A stretch of DNA of 64,000 nt, from the NCBI GenBank assembly GCA_020636105.1, contig JACJYL010000001.1, forward strand, positions 1,178,001 to 1,242,000, in the 5' to 3' direction. This document shows positions 8,796 to 17,808 of the stretch, one piece after another (position 1 is the stretch's first letter; every line of letters starts with the position of its first letter). This stretch comes from Lewinellaceae bacterium (GTDB lineage Bacteria; Bacteroidota; Bacteroidia; Chitinophagales; Saprospiraceae). The notes beneath the pieces were generated by a model. It ran no database searches. It was given only the letters and a program-made list of their open reading frames with translations, and was not told where the DNA came from. A program made the position numbers and the translations under genes.

Positions 8796-9908
8796 CTAAT
8801 CACCACCGCCATCTCCACCACCGTCGCCGCCTCCATCTCCGCCGTCACCACCGTCGGCATCGCCATCCATTGAAGGATCACCTACGTCATCATAATCTTC
8901 GTAGGCACTTTCAATTTCTGGTTCCTGATATGCTTCCGGTGCTATCATAATATTTTTGTTTTCCTGAATTTCCTGTAGTCGGCCCATATCCAGTTCTTCC
9001 ACTTCTCCCTGATTGGGGTCTTGCTTGTCAATTTCCGGCTCTTCTTCATTGATGAAATTTTTCTCATCCCTAAATACATCCCAGGCTTTTTGCATTCTTT
9101 CTTGATCCACTAATTCCTCTGGTTGTTCAATTTCGGATTTATTTATCGGATCAGTATTGGTTTCATTTCCCTCCACCTCTGGCTCCGAAATATTTGGCTC
9201 CTGTTCAATTTGTGGCTCTTCCATGTTTTCTGGAAATTCAGGTCGCTCATCCTGAAATTCGCGCATGGCACCTCCTAATTTAATTCTTTCCTCAGAATTG
9301 ATTGAATTGATGTTATTCTTTTCATTTTGACTAATTGGTTCATTTTTGAAGCCTTGTTCCAATTTCTGTTTTTCTTCCCATTCCTTTATCATCCTTTGCT
9401 CTGTTGCTTCATCAACTGTTGATTTCGGGTCAAAAACACTAACCACCCCTCCAACGGGGCCAGCAATTCTTCCAATTCCTCCCAAAACTTTTCCTGTTCC
9501 CTCTAAAACCGGGCCTGCTTTTGCCGCTAGGTCATCAAGATATGGAGCTGCTTTTTTTAAATCCTGCTCGGCCTTTTCAACCAAGTCATCAATCTTATCC
9601 GCAATCTTTTTCCCAACCTCAGACTTTTTTTCTGGCTCAACTTCGGGAGTTTCAGACATTCTATTTTCGTATGACTTTATTGACCTTTTTTCCTGGGCTT
9701 CCATAGCCTCATCCAATTTCTTTTCATAAAGGTCTCTATCAAATTCCTGAGGCTTGAATTCTGGTTTTCCTGATTTTTCAGCTTCCATTTTTTTTACATC
9801 GAACTTGTTGTTCTCCTTTCTTGGAAGGCTGTTCTCTCCGCCAATGAATTTTTCGTCAATCTTTGAAGGGCTTTTTACCCTGTCTTTCCAATTGTTTTTG
9901 TCTGCCAT
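8796..9908 (-). CDS. Acidic disordered protein with Gly-Asp tail
   Basis: 370 residues, strongly acidic and largely low-complexity. There is one hydrophobic Gly/Pro-rich stretch at about 130-160 (GPVLEGTGKVLGGIGRIAGPVGGVV), flanked by charged coil. The C-terminus ends in a Gly-Gly-Asp / Gly-Gly-Gly-Asp repeat of about 20 residues, which on DNA is a short ACC/GCC-type repeat that creates a meaningless His/Arg-rich frame on the opposite strand. No enzyme motif is visible. The central segment resembles the membrane-inserting or colicin-like hydrophobic hairpins of secreted effectors, but no such family can be named. Confidence 0.65.
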   Translation of the reverse strand: MADKNNWKDRVKSPSKIDEKFIGGENSLPRKENNKFDVKKMEAEKSGKPEFKPQEFDRDLYEKKLDEAMEAQEKRSIKSYENRMSETPEVEPEKKSEVGKKIADKIDDLVEKAEQDLKKAAPYLDDLAAKAGPVLEGTGKVLGGIGRIAGPVGGVVSVFDPKSTVDEATEQRMIKEWEEKQKLEQGFKNEPISQNEKNNINSINSEERIKLGGAMREFQDERPEFPENMEEPQIEQEPNISEPEVEGNETNTDPINKSEIEQPEELVDQERMQKAWDVFRDEKNFINEEEPEIDKQDPNQGEVEELDMGRLQEIQENKNIMIAPEAYQEPEIESAYEDYDDVGDPSMDGDADGGDGGDGGGDGGGDGGGD

Positions 9909-10057
9909 AATCAGGTTTTTAAAATTCTGTCCTAAAATTAGCTATTTTCTGATATAATGAACCAACCGAAAGATTATTTAGTTTTGCTTCAGCCCTGCAT
10001 TTCCTCTTTTTTGTTTCCCGAGAACGGAGGGTGAAGAAACAAAAAAGGAGAAAATTT

Positions 10058-10459
10058 ATGAAAGATCATAATGACACTAAAAATCATAACGCTCCCTTAT
10101 CGGATAATTCGTTTATGATAGATTCCGATTTATTACCTCTATTTGATAAAGCGGAAAACGGTTGTTTATCTTCCCAAATAAAATTGGCAGTGGCTTTCTG
10201 TGAAGGAGAAGGGGCTAAAAAGAATGAAGCGTTAGCAAGAAAATTTGAAAAGTTAATGTTTGATACAACCGATGACTATAGGTTTAAATTAGCTGCCCTT
10301 TGGAACCCTGCCATCAGGGCACATGAAAGAGGTGATTTGGAAGACATGAAAGCCTATTTTCACAAAGTGATAGACTTCATGCAAGAAAATGTCCCCATGG
10401 AAAAATGGGATTTTTCTCTTTTTGAGGTGATGGAAAAACTGACTCAAGGGAAAGAATAA
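10058..10459 (+). CDS. Small Sel1-repeat-like protein
   Basis: 133 residues from the ATG at 10058, which has a good site AAAGGAG at 10044-10050; the frame is also open from a GTG at 10031. One motif resembles a Sel1/TPR-like repeat: GCLSSQIKLAVAFCEGEG (about 36-53), followed by a second helix pair (RFKLAALWNPAIRAHERGD). No enzymatic motif or signal is visible. It is probably an adaptor-type protein of the element. The family match is weak and based on the Ala/Gly spacing. Confidence 0.65.
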   Translation: MKDHNDTKNHNAPLSDNSFMIDSDLLPLFDKAENGCLSSQIKLAVAFCEGEGAKKNEALARKFEKLMFDTTDDYRFKLAALWNPAIRAHERGDLEDMKAYFHKVIDFMQENVPMEKWDFSLFEVMEKLTQGKE

Positions 10460-10570
10460 CCCTTTATCCATAGCTTTCAAACTTTGATAGTAATTCCAAT
10501 TTTTGGAAATATTGGGTCCAGAGGTGCTTTTTATAGGAGGATTGGTTCATGGGGGGCATTTTTGACAGAA

Positions 10571-10595
10571 AGGGCAACCCTTTTCGGATTGCCCT
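10571..10595 (-). terminator. Hairpin terminator after the small basic gene
   Basis: AGGGCAA at 10571-10577 pairs with TTGCCCT at 10589-10595 around an 11-base loop. On the minus strand it lies 8 bases after the stop codon of the 57-codon gene at 10604-10777 and is followed by a short T-containing run, so it probably ends that transcript. It may also work for the plus-strand Sel1-like gene. Confidence 0.5.
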
Positions 10596-10603
10596 GTATC
10601 TAT

Positions 10604-10777
10604 TTAGAATGGGAATTCTTGTAGAAAGCTAATTAAGTCCGAAGAAAGTTCAAAAAAACCTTTTAGCATTTCAAAATAGTTATATCCTTCGAGAAGGATC
10701 TTAGCTATTTTTCTGATTCTCTTCCAAATATATCTGCGCTTCCTCCTTCGGGAAGCTGTTTTGTGTTTCCTTTTCAT
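10604..10777 (-). CDS. Small, very basic 57-residue protein
   Basis: An uninterrupted frame ATG (10775-10777) to TAA (10604-10606) encodes 57 residues: a highly basic N-terminal half (MKRKHKTASRRRKRRYIW) followed by an amphipathic, Phe/Leu-rich half ending LQEFPF. A terminator hairpin follows the stop directly, which supports a real transcription unit. The basic head could bind nucleic acid. It has no recognised family, and short frames like this can occur by chance. Confidence 0.42.
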   Translation of the reverse strand: MKRKHKTASRRRKRRYIWKRIRKIAKILLEGYNYFEMLKGFFELSSDLISFLQEFPF

Positions 10778-11254
10778 CTGTCAAATTCGACCAGATAACA
10801 TTGAGGAAATCACAATAAATAGCAAAAAACACCATAATTGAAAATCTGCCAGCCAGAGCTGGTCATTTATTTGTAGGCTTCTAAATAACGGTCAATTCTA
10901 AGGTCAAGAACTCTAACAGGCTGTTTTCAACGCAACTAAGTTTTTCTTGAACAGTTAGTCTTTTCCATTGTTATTTTCCACCTAGATATTGTATGATGTA
11001 GAAAGTTGCTAGCTTTCCAATTTAATATTAGAGCACCCCAGTTGGTTCGCAGCCATAATGATTAATACGGATGCCCTATTAGATTAGTTTCAAAACTCCA
11101 AGACTCATTTAATAGTCCCAAAAAACGACCGTTTTCCCGAACCCCTCCCTCCATTTCCTAATTTCCCCATTTTCTTCTCACCCGCTGTCCAAAAAACTGG
11201 TTTTCAAAATCAAAGTATGATAAAAGCAGTTATCAACCCTTTTATTGGACAATT
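10778..11254. other. Long intergenic stretch with no gene seen
   Basis: About 480 bases between the small basic gene and the resolvase. Both strands are broken by stops and no tRNA-like or riboswitch-like fold was recognised. Several short hairpin-like words occur (for example CCAGCCAGAGCTGG at 10847-10860), and the 100 bases before the resolvase are pyrimidine-rich. It may contain the res site on which the serine recombinase acts, but no clear repeat of the right size was found. Confidence 0.4.
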
Positions 11255-11845
11255 ATGAAAATCGGATATGCCAGAGTAAGTACCAAAGACCAAAACCTTT
11301 CTATGCAGATTGATGCCCTCAAAAAAGAAGGGTGCAAAATCATCTTTGAAGAAAAAGTCACCGGCACGAAAGCCGGCCGGCAGGAGCTACGTAAAATGAT
11401 AGATCAACTGCGGGAAGATGATACGGTAATAATATGGAAACTCGACCGTCTCGGTCGTTCACTTCGTGATTTGGTGAATCTGGTGACGGAAATCCAGGAC
11501 AAAGGTGCGGGGCTGAAATCTCTCAATGATTCTATTGATACCACTACGCCACAAGGAAAGCTTACTTTTCACTTATTTGCTGCGCTCTCCGAATTTGAAC
11601 GGGATATTATCAGTGAGCGGACAAAGGCTGGTTTGGAGGCTGCCCGCGCTCGGGGGCGGAAAGGCGGGCGACCAAAAGGACTTTCTAAAGAGGCACGGGA
11701 TAAGGCGATAATTGCTAAGACACTTTATGAGCAGGGGGAAATGTCTGTTTCGGAGATTTGTAAGTATGTAGGGATTGCACGGAGTACGCTTTATAAGTAT
11801 TTGAATATTTCCTCTGCTTCAAATTCCGGCGAAAAGACGGATTGA
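11255..11845 (+). CDS. Serine recombinase, resolvase/invertase (Pin/Tn3-resolvase type)
   Basis: 196 residues, normal size for small serine recombinases. The N-terminal catalytic domain carries YARVST with Arg7 and nucleophile Ser9, then DRLGRSLRDL (about 66-75) and the SEFERDIISERT helix (about 112-123). The C-terminus has a helix-turn-helix (SVSEICKYVGIARSTLYKYL, about 163-182) after the RGRKGGRPKG linker. It cuts and rejoins DNA at short paired sites, for example to resolve cointegrates or flip a segment. It stands between the transfer genes and the restriction operon, so it may have brought in, or may still rearrange, the cargo. Confidence 0.93.
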   Translation: MKIGYARVSTKDQNLSMQIDALKKEGCKIIFEEKVTGTKAGRQELRKMIDQLREDDTVIIWKLDRLGRSLRDLVNLVTEIQDKGAGLKSLNDSIDTTTPQGKLTFHLFAALSEFERDIISERTKAGLEAARARGRKGGRPKGLSKEARDKAIIAKTLYEQGEMSVSEICKYVGIARSTLYKYLNISSASNSGEKTD

Positions 11846-11948
11846 ATAGTGTTATTTCCCACAAGTTCCATTTACATTGTTAGGAATCTCAATTATTGTT
11901 TCCATAACTTATTGTTAAATCTTAAATTTGTTACTTTTAGAGGTTGAA

Positions 11949-13580
11949 ATGACTGAACCAAAGCAAAATGAAAACGAATCTTTAATTCAGCATATAAAAT
12001 TCCAAAGTGATATAATGTCAGAAGAACACAAGAAACAACTTGAAACCCAGCTATGGAACATAGCCAATACCCTGAGAGGGAAAATGAATGCCGATGAATT
12101 TCGGGATTATATCCTGGGCTTCATTTTTTATAAATACCTTTCGGAAAAGATGCACCTCTATGCCGATAAAATCCTGCAAGAGGATGGCATGAAGTATGAG
12201 GATATTGACGAAAATTCGGAAGAAGGACAGGAATATCTGGAAGCTATCAGGGAAGAATCGGTTTTGCAGTTGGGGTACTTCCTGAAGCCCTCCGAGCTTT
12301 TCCATGCTATTGCTGTTCGTGGCAATGGCAATGGTTCCAAAAATTTCATCCTCGATGACCTTTCCAAAATCCTGACCAATATCGAGCAGAGTACGATGGG
12401 GACGGAGAGTGAGGACGATTTCGATAAACTCTTTGAAGACCTCGATCTCACTTCTACCAAACTTGGCAGGACGGAATCTGCGAAAAATGAGCTGATCTCC
12501 AAGGTGCTTTCTCACCTTGATGCGATAGATTTTGAATTGGAAAATACGGAGCTGGATGTTTTGGGCGATGCTTATGAATATTTAATTGCTCAATTTGCCA
12601 GTGGTGCGGGCAAAAAGGCCGGGGAGTTTTATACGCCCCAGGAAGTATCACAGGTTTTGGCCAAACTGGTGACTACCGGAAAGACCAAACTTAAATCCGT
12701 TTATGACCCTACCTGTGGTTCAGGCTCCTTGTTGTTGCGGGTAGCGAAAGAGGTAAAGGAGGTTTCTGCTTTTTACGGGCAGGAACTCAACCGCACCACC
12801 TATAACCTCGCAAGGATGAATATGATCCTGCACGGGGTGCATTATCGAAAATTCGATATTCGGCAGGAAGATACTTTGGAGCGGCCTCAGCACATAGAGG
12901 AACGCTTTGAAGCTATTGTAGCAAATCCGCCATTTTCGGCTAAATGGAGCGCTAACCAACTACACATGAGCGATGATCGCTTTAGCCAGTACGGAAAACT
13001 TGCACCTGGCTCCAAGGCGGACTTTGCCTTTGTCCAGCATATGATCCACCATCTGGCAGATAACGGTCAAATGGCGGTGGTATTGCCGCATGGTGTTTTG
13101 TTCAGGGGCGCTGCGGAAGGGCTTATCCGAAAATACCTGATCGAAGACAGGAATTATTTAGATGCAGTGATCGGGCTGCCGGCCAATATTTTTTATGGCA
13201 CGTCCATTCCTACCTGCGTACTCGTTTTTAAAAAATGCAGGGAAACGCCGGACGATATTTTATTCATCGATGCCAGTGCTCATTTTGAGAAAAACAAAAA
13301 CCAGAACCGCCTGCGGGAAGAAGATATTGAAAAGATCATTACCACCTACCGGGAGCGGAAGGCGATGGATAAATACAGCTACATAGCACCTCTCGATGAA
13401 GTTAAAGAAAATGACTACAACCTCAATATCCCCCGCTATGTAGATACTTTTGAAGAAGAGGAACCGATAGATATTGAAGCCGTTTCTGACGAGCTGGCAG
13501 TGCTGGAAGGCGAAATCCGTACCAACGATGAGGTGATTGCCGATTTTTGTAAACAGCTGGGTATTTCAACACCTTTTTAA
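11949..13580 (+). CDS. hsdM: Type I restriction-modification DNA methyltransferase subunit
   Basis: 543 residues from the ATG at 11949; the frame is open from a TTG at 11928. It methylates adenine N6 in the target of the HsdS specificity subunit, using S-adenosylmethionine. The N-terminal HsdM helical domain (about 25-170) includes NADEFRDYILGFIFYKYLSEK; SAM-binding motif I is DPTCGSGSLLL at 253-263; the catalytic NPPF motif is at 326-329; GEFYTPQEVSQ precedes motif I as in other HsdM proteins. A perfect TAnnTTTG box at 11923-11930 is a likely -7 promoter element, which supports the ATG start. It opens the hsdM-hsdS-hsdR operon. Confidence 0.95.
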   Translation: MTEPKQNENESLIQHIKFQSDIMSEEHKKQLETQLWNIANTLRGKMNADEFRDYILGFIFYKYLSEKMHLYADKILQEDGMKYEDIDENSEEGQEYLEAIREESVLQLGYFLKPSELFHAIAVRGNGNGSKNFILDDLSKILTNIEQSTMGTESEDDFDKLFEDLDLTSTKLGRTESAKNELISKVLSHLDAIDFELENTELDVLGDAYEYLIAQFASGAGKKAGEFYTPQEVSQVLAKLVTTGKTKLKSVYDPTCGSGSLLLRVAKEVKEVSAFYGQELNRTTYNLARMNMILHGVHYRKFDIRQEDTLERPQHIEERFEAIVANPPFSAKWSANQLHMSDDRFSQYGKLAPGSKADFAFVQHMIHHLADNGQMAVVLPHGVLFRGAAEGLIRKYLIEDRNYLDAVIGLPANIFYGTSIPTCVLVFKKCRETPDDILFIDASAHFEKNKNQNRLREEDIEKIITTYRERKAMDKYSYIAPLDEVKENDYNLNIPRYVDTFEEEEPIDIEAVSDELAVLEGEIRTNDEVIADFCKQLGISTPF

Positions 13581-13586
13581 AACCGG

Positions 13587-14786
13587 ATGATAATGGCAGA
13601 AAAAAAGAAAATACCGGTTTTGAGGTTTCCTGAGTTTGAGGGGGAGTGGAAAAAGAAAAAGATTAAGGATTTAGGTCATGTCATTACCGGAAATACTCCA
13701 AAAACCTCAAGGAATGATTTCTATGGAGGCAAGAGACTTTTTGTTTCACCAGCAGATTTAAATGGAGTTAGGCATATTTCAGAAACCTTTACAAAGGTAA
13801 CAGAAAAAGGATTTGATACAGGTCGAGAAATAAGAAAAGGGAGTACAATGTTTGTTTGTATTGGTTCTACAATTGGTAAGGTGGCTCAAGCTGCAGTTAA
13901 TTGTATCACGAACCAACAAATTAACTCAATTATTCCAAATGGACAATATTCCGATAATTTTATTTTTTCTTTGCTTGAAAGAAATGCCAGGCAAATAAAG
14001 ACGTTGGCAGCAATTCAAGCAGTTCCTATAATTAATAAAACAACTTTTTCAAAAGTCAAAATTGTTGTCCCCTCCCTCCCCGAACAAACCAAAATCGCCA
14101 ATTTCCTCACCGCCATAGACACCCGCATTCAACAGCTCAACCGCAAGAAAACCCTTTTGGAGCAGTATAAAAAAGGGGTGATGCAAAAGATATTTTCGCA
14201 GGAGATCAGGTTTCGGGATGATGAGGGGAAGGGGTTTCCGGAGTGGGAGTTAAAAAGGGGCAAAGATTTATTCCAAAGCCATTCCAATAAAAATCACAAT
14301 GGAGAATTAGCAATTTTATCAGCTTCCCAAGAATTTGGAATGATTTATAGAGGTGAGGGAGGAATTCAAATTCAATCTTCTGATAAAAGTATTAAATCTT
14401 ATAAGATAGTAGAAAAGGGTGATTTTGTAATAAGCTTGAGATCCTTTCAAGGCGGAATAGAATACTCAACATTAAAGGGCATCTGTAGCCCTGCCTACAT
14501 TATTTTAAAACCCAAGGTTCCAATAAATGAGCTTTTTTTTAAATTCTATTTTAAAAAAGATTCATTTATTGAAAGGTTAAGTAAAACTGTTGTTGGAATT
14601 AGAGATGGCAAGCAAATATCGTATGATGCATTCGGGGGGCTAAAATTAATAATCCCAAGTGTTAAGGAACAACAAAAAATAGCTAACTTCCTAACCGCCA
14701 TTGATAATAAAATCGCCCTTGTCTCAACCCAAATCCAAAAAACAACCGCCTACAAAACCGGCCTTTTGCAGCAAATGTTCGTATAA
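13587..14786 (+). CDS. hsdS: Type I restriction-modification specificity subunit
   Basis: 399 residues starting 6 bases after hsdM. Two target-recognition domains (about 5-170 and 210-365) are each followed by a conserved helix with the same wording: KIANFLTAID at about 170-180 and again at about 365-375. The two halves recognise the two parts of a bipartite DNA site and hold the HsdM and HsdR subunits together. The conserved helices are GC-richer than the recognition domains, a sign of domain shuffling. The 3' end overlaps a longer open frame of hsdR, but the true hsdR start is 16 bases downstream. Confidence 0.94.
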   Translation: MIMAEKKKIPVLRFPEFEGEWKKKKIKDLGHVITGNTPKTSRNDFYGGKRLFVSPADLNGVRHISETFTKVTEKGFDTGREIRKGSTMFVCIGSTIGKVAQAAVNCITNQQINSIIPNGQYSDNFIFSLLERNARQIKTLAAIQAVPIINKTTFSKVKIVVPSLPEQTKIANFLTAIDTRIQQLNRKKTLLEQYKKGVMQKIFSQEIRFRDDEGKGFPEWELKRGKDLFQSHSNKNHNGELAILSASQEFGMIYRGEGGIQIQSSDKSIKSYKIVEKGDFVISLRSFQGGIEYSTLKGICSPAYIILKPKVPINELFFKFYFKKDSFIERLSKTVVGIRDGKQISYDAFGGLKLIIPSVKEQQKIANFLTAIDNKIALVSTQIQKTTAYKTGLLQQMFV

Positions 14787-14802
14787 AACCAAAAATCCTC
14801 CT

Positions 14803-17721
14803 ATGACACAATCAGAACAAATTTTAGAAGACAATTTAGTAAAACAGTTGGGAACGCTGGGTTATGAATTTGTGTCCATCAATGACGAGGCGGATTTGCT
14901 GGCCAATCTGAAAAGCCAGTTGGAAAAACACAACGGGGTCAAACTGTCGGAAAAAGAGTTTTCTCAAATTCTCAATCACCTGAATAAAGGCAATGTCTTT
15001 GACCGGTCAGAAACTTTGCGCGACCGTTTCCAACTCACTAAAGAAGATGGAGAAAATATCTGGATAGAGTTTATCAATCAGGAACACTGGTGCCAGAATC
15101 AGTATCAGGTCACGCAGCAAGTCACCATCCAGGGCCGGTATAAAAACCGGTATGATGTCACGCTGCTCATCAATGGCCTTCCCCTTGTGCAGATTGAATT
15201 GAAGCGGCGTGGGCTGGAAATCAAAGAAGCATTCAACCAGATCAATCGTTACCAGCGCCATTCTTTTTGGGCATCGAGCGGTCTGTTTCAATATGTGCAG
15301 ATTTTCGTCATCAGCAATGGGGTGAATACCAAATATTACGCCAATAACCGCAAACAGTCTTTCAAACAAACCTTCTACTGGACAGATAAGGACAATAAAA
15401 AGATCACCAATTTGGAGGCTTTTGCAGAAGCCTTTTTGGAAAAGTGTCACCTATCCAAGATGATCTGCAAATACATCGTATTGCACCAGTCGGATAAAAT
15501 CCTAATGGTATTGCGCCCTTATCAGTATTATGCTGTGGAAGCCATCATCGACCAAGTGAAGAACAGCACCAAAAACGGTTATATCTGGCACACCACCGGA
15601 TCGGGAAAAACCCTCACCTCTTTCAAGGCCAGCCAGATTCTGGTGAACCTCCCGCATATCGACAAGGTGGTTTTTGTGGTGGACAGAAACGATCTGGATT
15701 ACCAGACCACCAAGGAATTCAACTACTTTGCAGAAGGCAGCGTGGATGGCACAGACAATACCAAAGTGTTGGTGGACCAGTTTGCCGGAACCTTCAAAGA
15801 CAAAAAAGGCAGTCCGAAGGAAACCAAACTCATTGTCACCACTATTCAAAAACTGAACAATGCCATCAGCCGGACACGCTATTTGAAGCGTATGGAAAAG
15901 CTGCGCGATCAGCGCATCATCTTTATTTTTGATGAGTGCCACCGAAGCCAGTTTGGTGATACCCACAACCGGATAAAATCCTTTTTCACCAATCACCAGA
16001 TGTTTGGGTTTACCGGCACACCTATTTTTGTAGAAAATGCCGTTTCCAACAAATTAGGCAAGCGCACCACGCTGGAGCTTTTTGATAAAAGATTGCACGA
16101 ATATGTCATCACCAATGCCATACGCGATGAAAATGTACTGCGCTTTTCCATTGAATATGTTGGCCGCTACAAACAAAAGGAAGACAGCCAGACCAACATC
16201 GACATCCCGGTGGAGGATATCGACACCCGGGAATTGCTGGAATCTGAAGACCGGCTGGAAAAGATCGTGGATTACATCATCGCCAACCACGACCGGAAGA
16301 CCTACCGAAAAGATTTTACCGCCATCTTTTGCGTGAGCAGCGTGGAGAGCCTGATCAAATATTACGAGATATTCAAACGCAAAAAAGAAGCCGGGCAACA
16401 TGATCTCAGGGTGGCCACCATTTTTTCCTATGCTGCCAATGAAGACGACAAAGACGCAGACGGACTCATTGACGATGCCTTTGAACCAATGATGGCGATG
16501 GCTGCCGAGCCGCACGTTGCCTATGCTGCCCACAGCCATACACGCGACAAGCTGGATTCCTTCATTGCGGATTACAACGCCATGTACCAAACCAACTATT
16601 CCACCAATGACAACCAGGCTTATTACAATTATTACAAAGACATCGCCAAGCGAATCAAGAACCGCGAAAAAACGAGTTTCCAGGACAAAGACCGCGTGGA
16701 TATCCTGCTGGTCGTGAATATGTTCCTGACAGGATTTGATGCCAAAAAGGTGAATACCCTCTACGTGGACAAAAAGCTCAAATATCACGGCCTGATCCAG
16801 GCATTTTCCCGCACGAACCGTATTCTGAACGAAGTAAAATCCTACGGCAACATCATCTGCTTCCGCAACCTGAAGGAAGCCACAGACGATGCCATTGCCC
16901 TGTTTTCCAATCCTGAGGCCAAGGAGATCATTTTCATGCAGCCTTACGAGGTTTACATCAAAAAGTTCAATGAAGCGCTGGATAAGCTAAAAACGATTGT
17001 CCCGACGGTGGATAGCGTCAACGAGCTGCCAAGCGAAGAAGAAGAACTCGAATTTGTAAAAGCCTTCCGAAACCTGATGCGCCTGAAAAACATCCTTTCC
17101 GGATTTTCTGATTTTGACTTCGAAGACCTGGCGATGGAAGAACAGGAGTTTGAGGACTATAAGAGCAAATACCTCGATATTTACGACAAGGTCAAAAACC
17201 GCACCGAAAAGGAAAAAGTATCCATCCTGGAGGATGTAGATTTTGAGCTGGAATTGATCCACCGCGACGAGATCAATGTGTCCTATATCCTGAAGCTCCT
17301 CAGCAAGCTCCACGAGGCCGAAGAACACGAAAAAGAAAAGCATCGCAAAGCCATCATTGACCTGCTGGGCGGCGAAGCCCAACTCCGCAGCAAGAAGGAA
17401 CTCATAGAAAAGTTCATCAATGAAAACCTGCCCCACATTGAAGACGTGGACGACATCCCTGATGAATTTTCCGAGTTCTGGAACATCGAAAAGCTAAAAG
17501 CCATCAACGCCCTCTGCGAAGACGAGAATCTGAATAAAGATCATTTAATCACCATCATCGACAATTACCTCTTCACCGGCCGCACGCCCCTCCGCGATAC
17601 TGTTGTCGAAGCCCTCACCGTCAAGCCCAAATTGCTGGAACGCAAAACCCTGGTGGAACGGGTTATCGGGAAAATATTGGACTTTGTGGAGGTCTTTGAT
17701 GGGGGGATGGGGGAAGTGTAG
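14803..17721 (+). CDS. hsdR: Type I restriction endonuclease/translocase subunit
   Basis: 972 residues from the ATG at 14803; the frame is open from 14701 inside hsdS, but that start would duplicate hsdS codons and has no support. It pulls DNA through the complex using ATP and cuts far from the recognition site. The N-terminal nuclease has Asp118 (NRYDVTLLING) and QIELK with Glu132 and Lys134; the helicase has Walker A TTGSGKT at 264-270 and a DECH box at 377-380, followed by GFTGTP. The C-terminal helical domain binds the methyltransferase core. Length and motif order are normal and no frameshift is seen, so the system looks functional. Confidence 0.95.
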   Translation: MTQSEQILEDNLVKQLGTLGYEFVSINDEADLLANLKSQLEKHNGVKLSEKEFSQILNHLNKGNVFDRSETLRDRFQLTKEDGENIWIEFINQEHWCQNQYQVTQQVTIQGRYKNRYDVTLLINGLPLVQIELKRRGLEIKEAFNQINRYQRHSFWASSGLFQYVQIFVISNGVNTKYYANNRKQSFKQTFYWTDKDNKKITNLEAFAEAFLEKCHLSKMICKYIVLHQSDKILMVLRPYQYYAVEAIIDQVKNSTKNGYIWHTTGSGKTLTSFKASQILVNLPHIDKVVFVVDRNDLDYQTTKEFNYFAEGSVDGTDNTKVLVDQFAGTFKDKKGSPKETKLIVTTIQKLNNAISRTRYLKRMEKLRDQRIIFIFDECHRSQFGDTHNRIKSFFTNHQMFGFTGTPIFVENAVSNKLGKRTTLELFDKRLHEYVITNAIRDENVLRFSIEYVGRYKQKEDSQTNIDIPVEDIDTRELLESEDRLEKIVDYIIANHDRKTYRKDFTAIFCVSSVESLIKYYEIFKRKKEAGQHDLRVATIFSYAANEDDKDADGLIDDAFEPMMAMAAEPHVAYAAHSHTRDKLDSFIADYNAMYQTNYSTNDNQAYYNYYKDIAKRIKNREKTSFQDKDRVDILLVVNMFLTGFDAKKVNTLYVDKKLKYHGLIQAFSRTNRILNEVKSYGNIICFRNLKEATDDAIALFSNPEAKEIIFMQPYEVYIKKFNEALDKLKTIVPTVDSVNELPSEEEELEFVKAFRNLMRLKNILSGFSDFDFEDLAMEEQEFEDYKSKYLDIYDKVKNRTEKEKVSILEDVDFELELIHRDEINVSYILKLLSKLHEAEEHEKEKHRKAIIDLLGGEAQLRSKKELIEKFINENLPHIEDVDDIPDEFSEFWNIEKLKAINALCEDENLNKDHLITIIDNYLFTGRTPLRDTVVEALTVKPKLLERKTLVERVIGKILDFVEVFDGGMGEV

Positions 17722-17808
17722 GTTTGAAAATTCTACTCTTATTTAAGCATCTTTTTCTTTAACTTGACGTATGCCTTTATATGACTTCATTGCTAAATAA
17801 TGAAATAA

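Noticed and set aside
8756..8950. His/Arg-rich plus-strand frame
   Set aside because: It is the reverse reading of the Gly-Asp repeat tail of the gene at 8796-9908.
10778..11254. tRNA, retron or other structured RNA
   Set aside because: No cloverleaf, no reverse transcriptase gene nearby, only short unconnected palindromes.
14701..14802. Upstream extension of hsdR
   Set aside because: These codons overlap hsdS in another frame; the conserved HsdR sequence begins at the ATG at 14803.
16054..16788. 244-codon minus-strand frame
   Set aside because: Antisense to the helicase part of hsdR; no family features.
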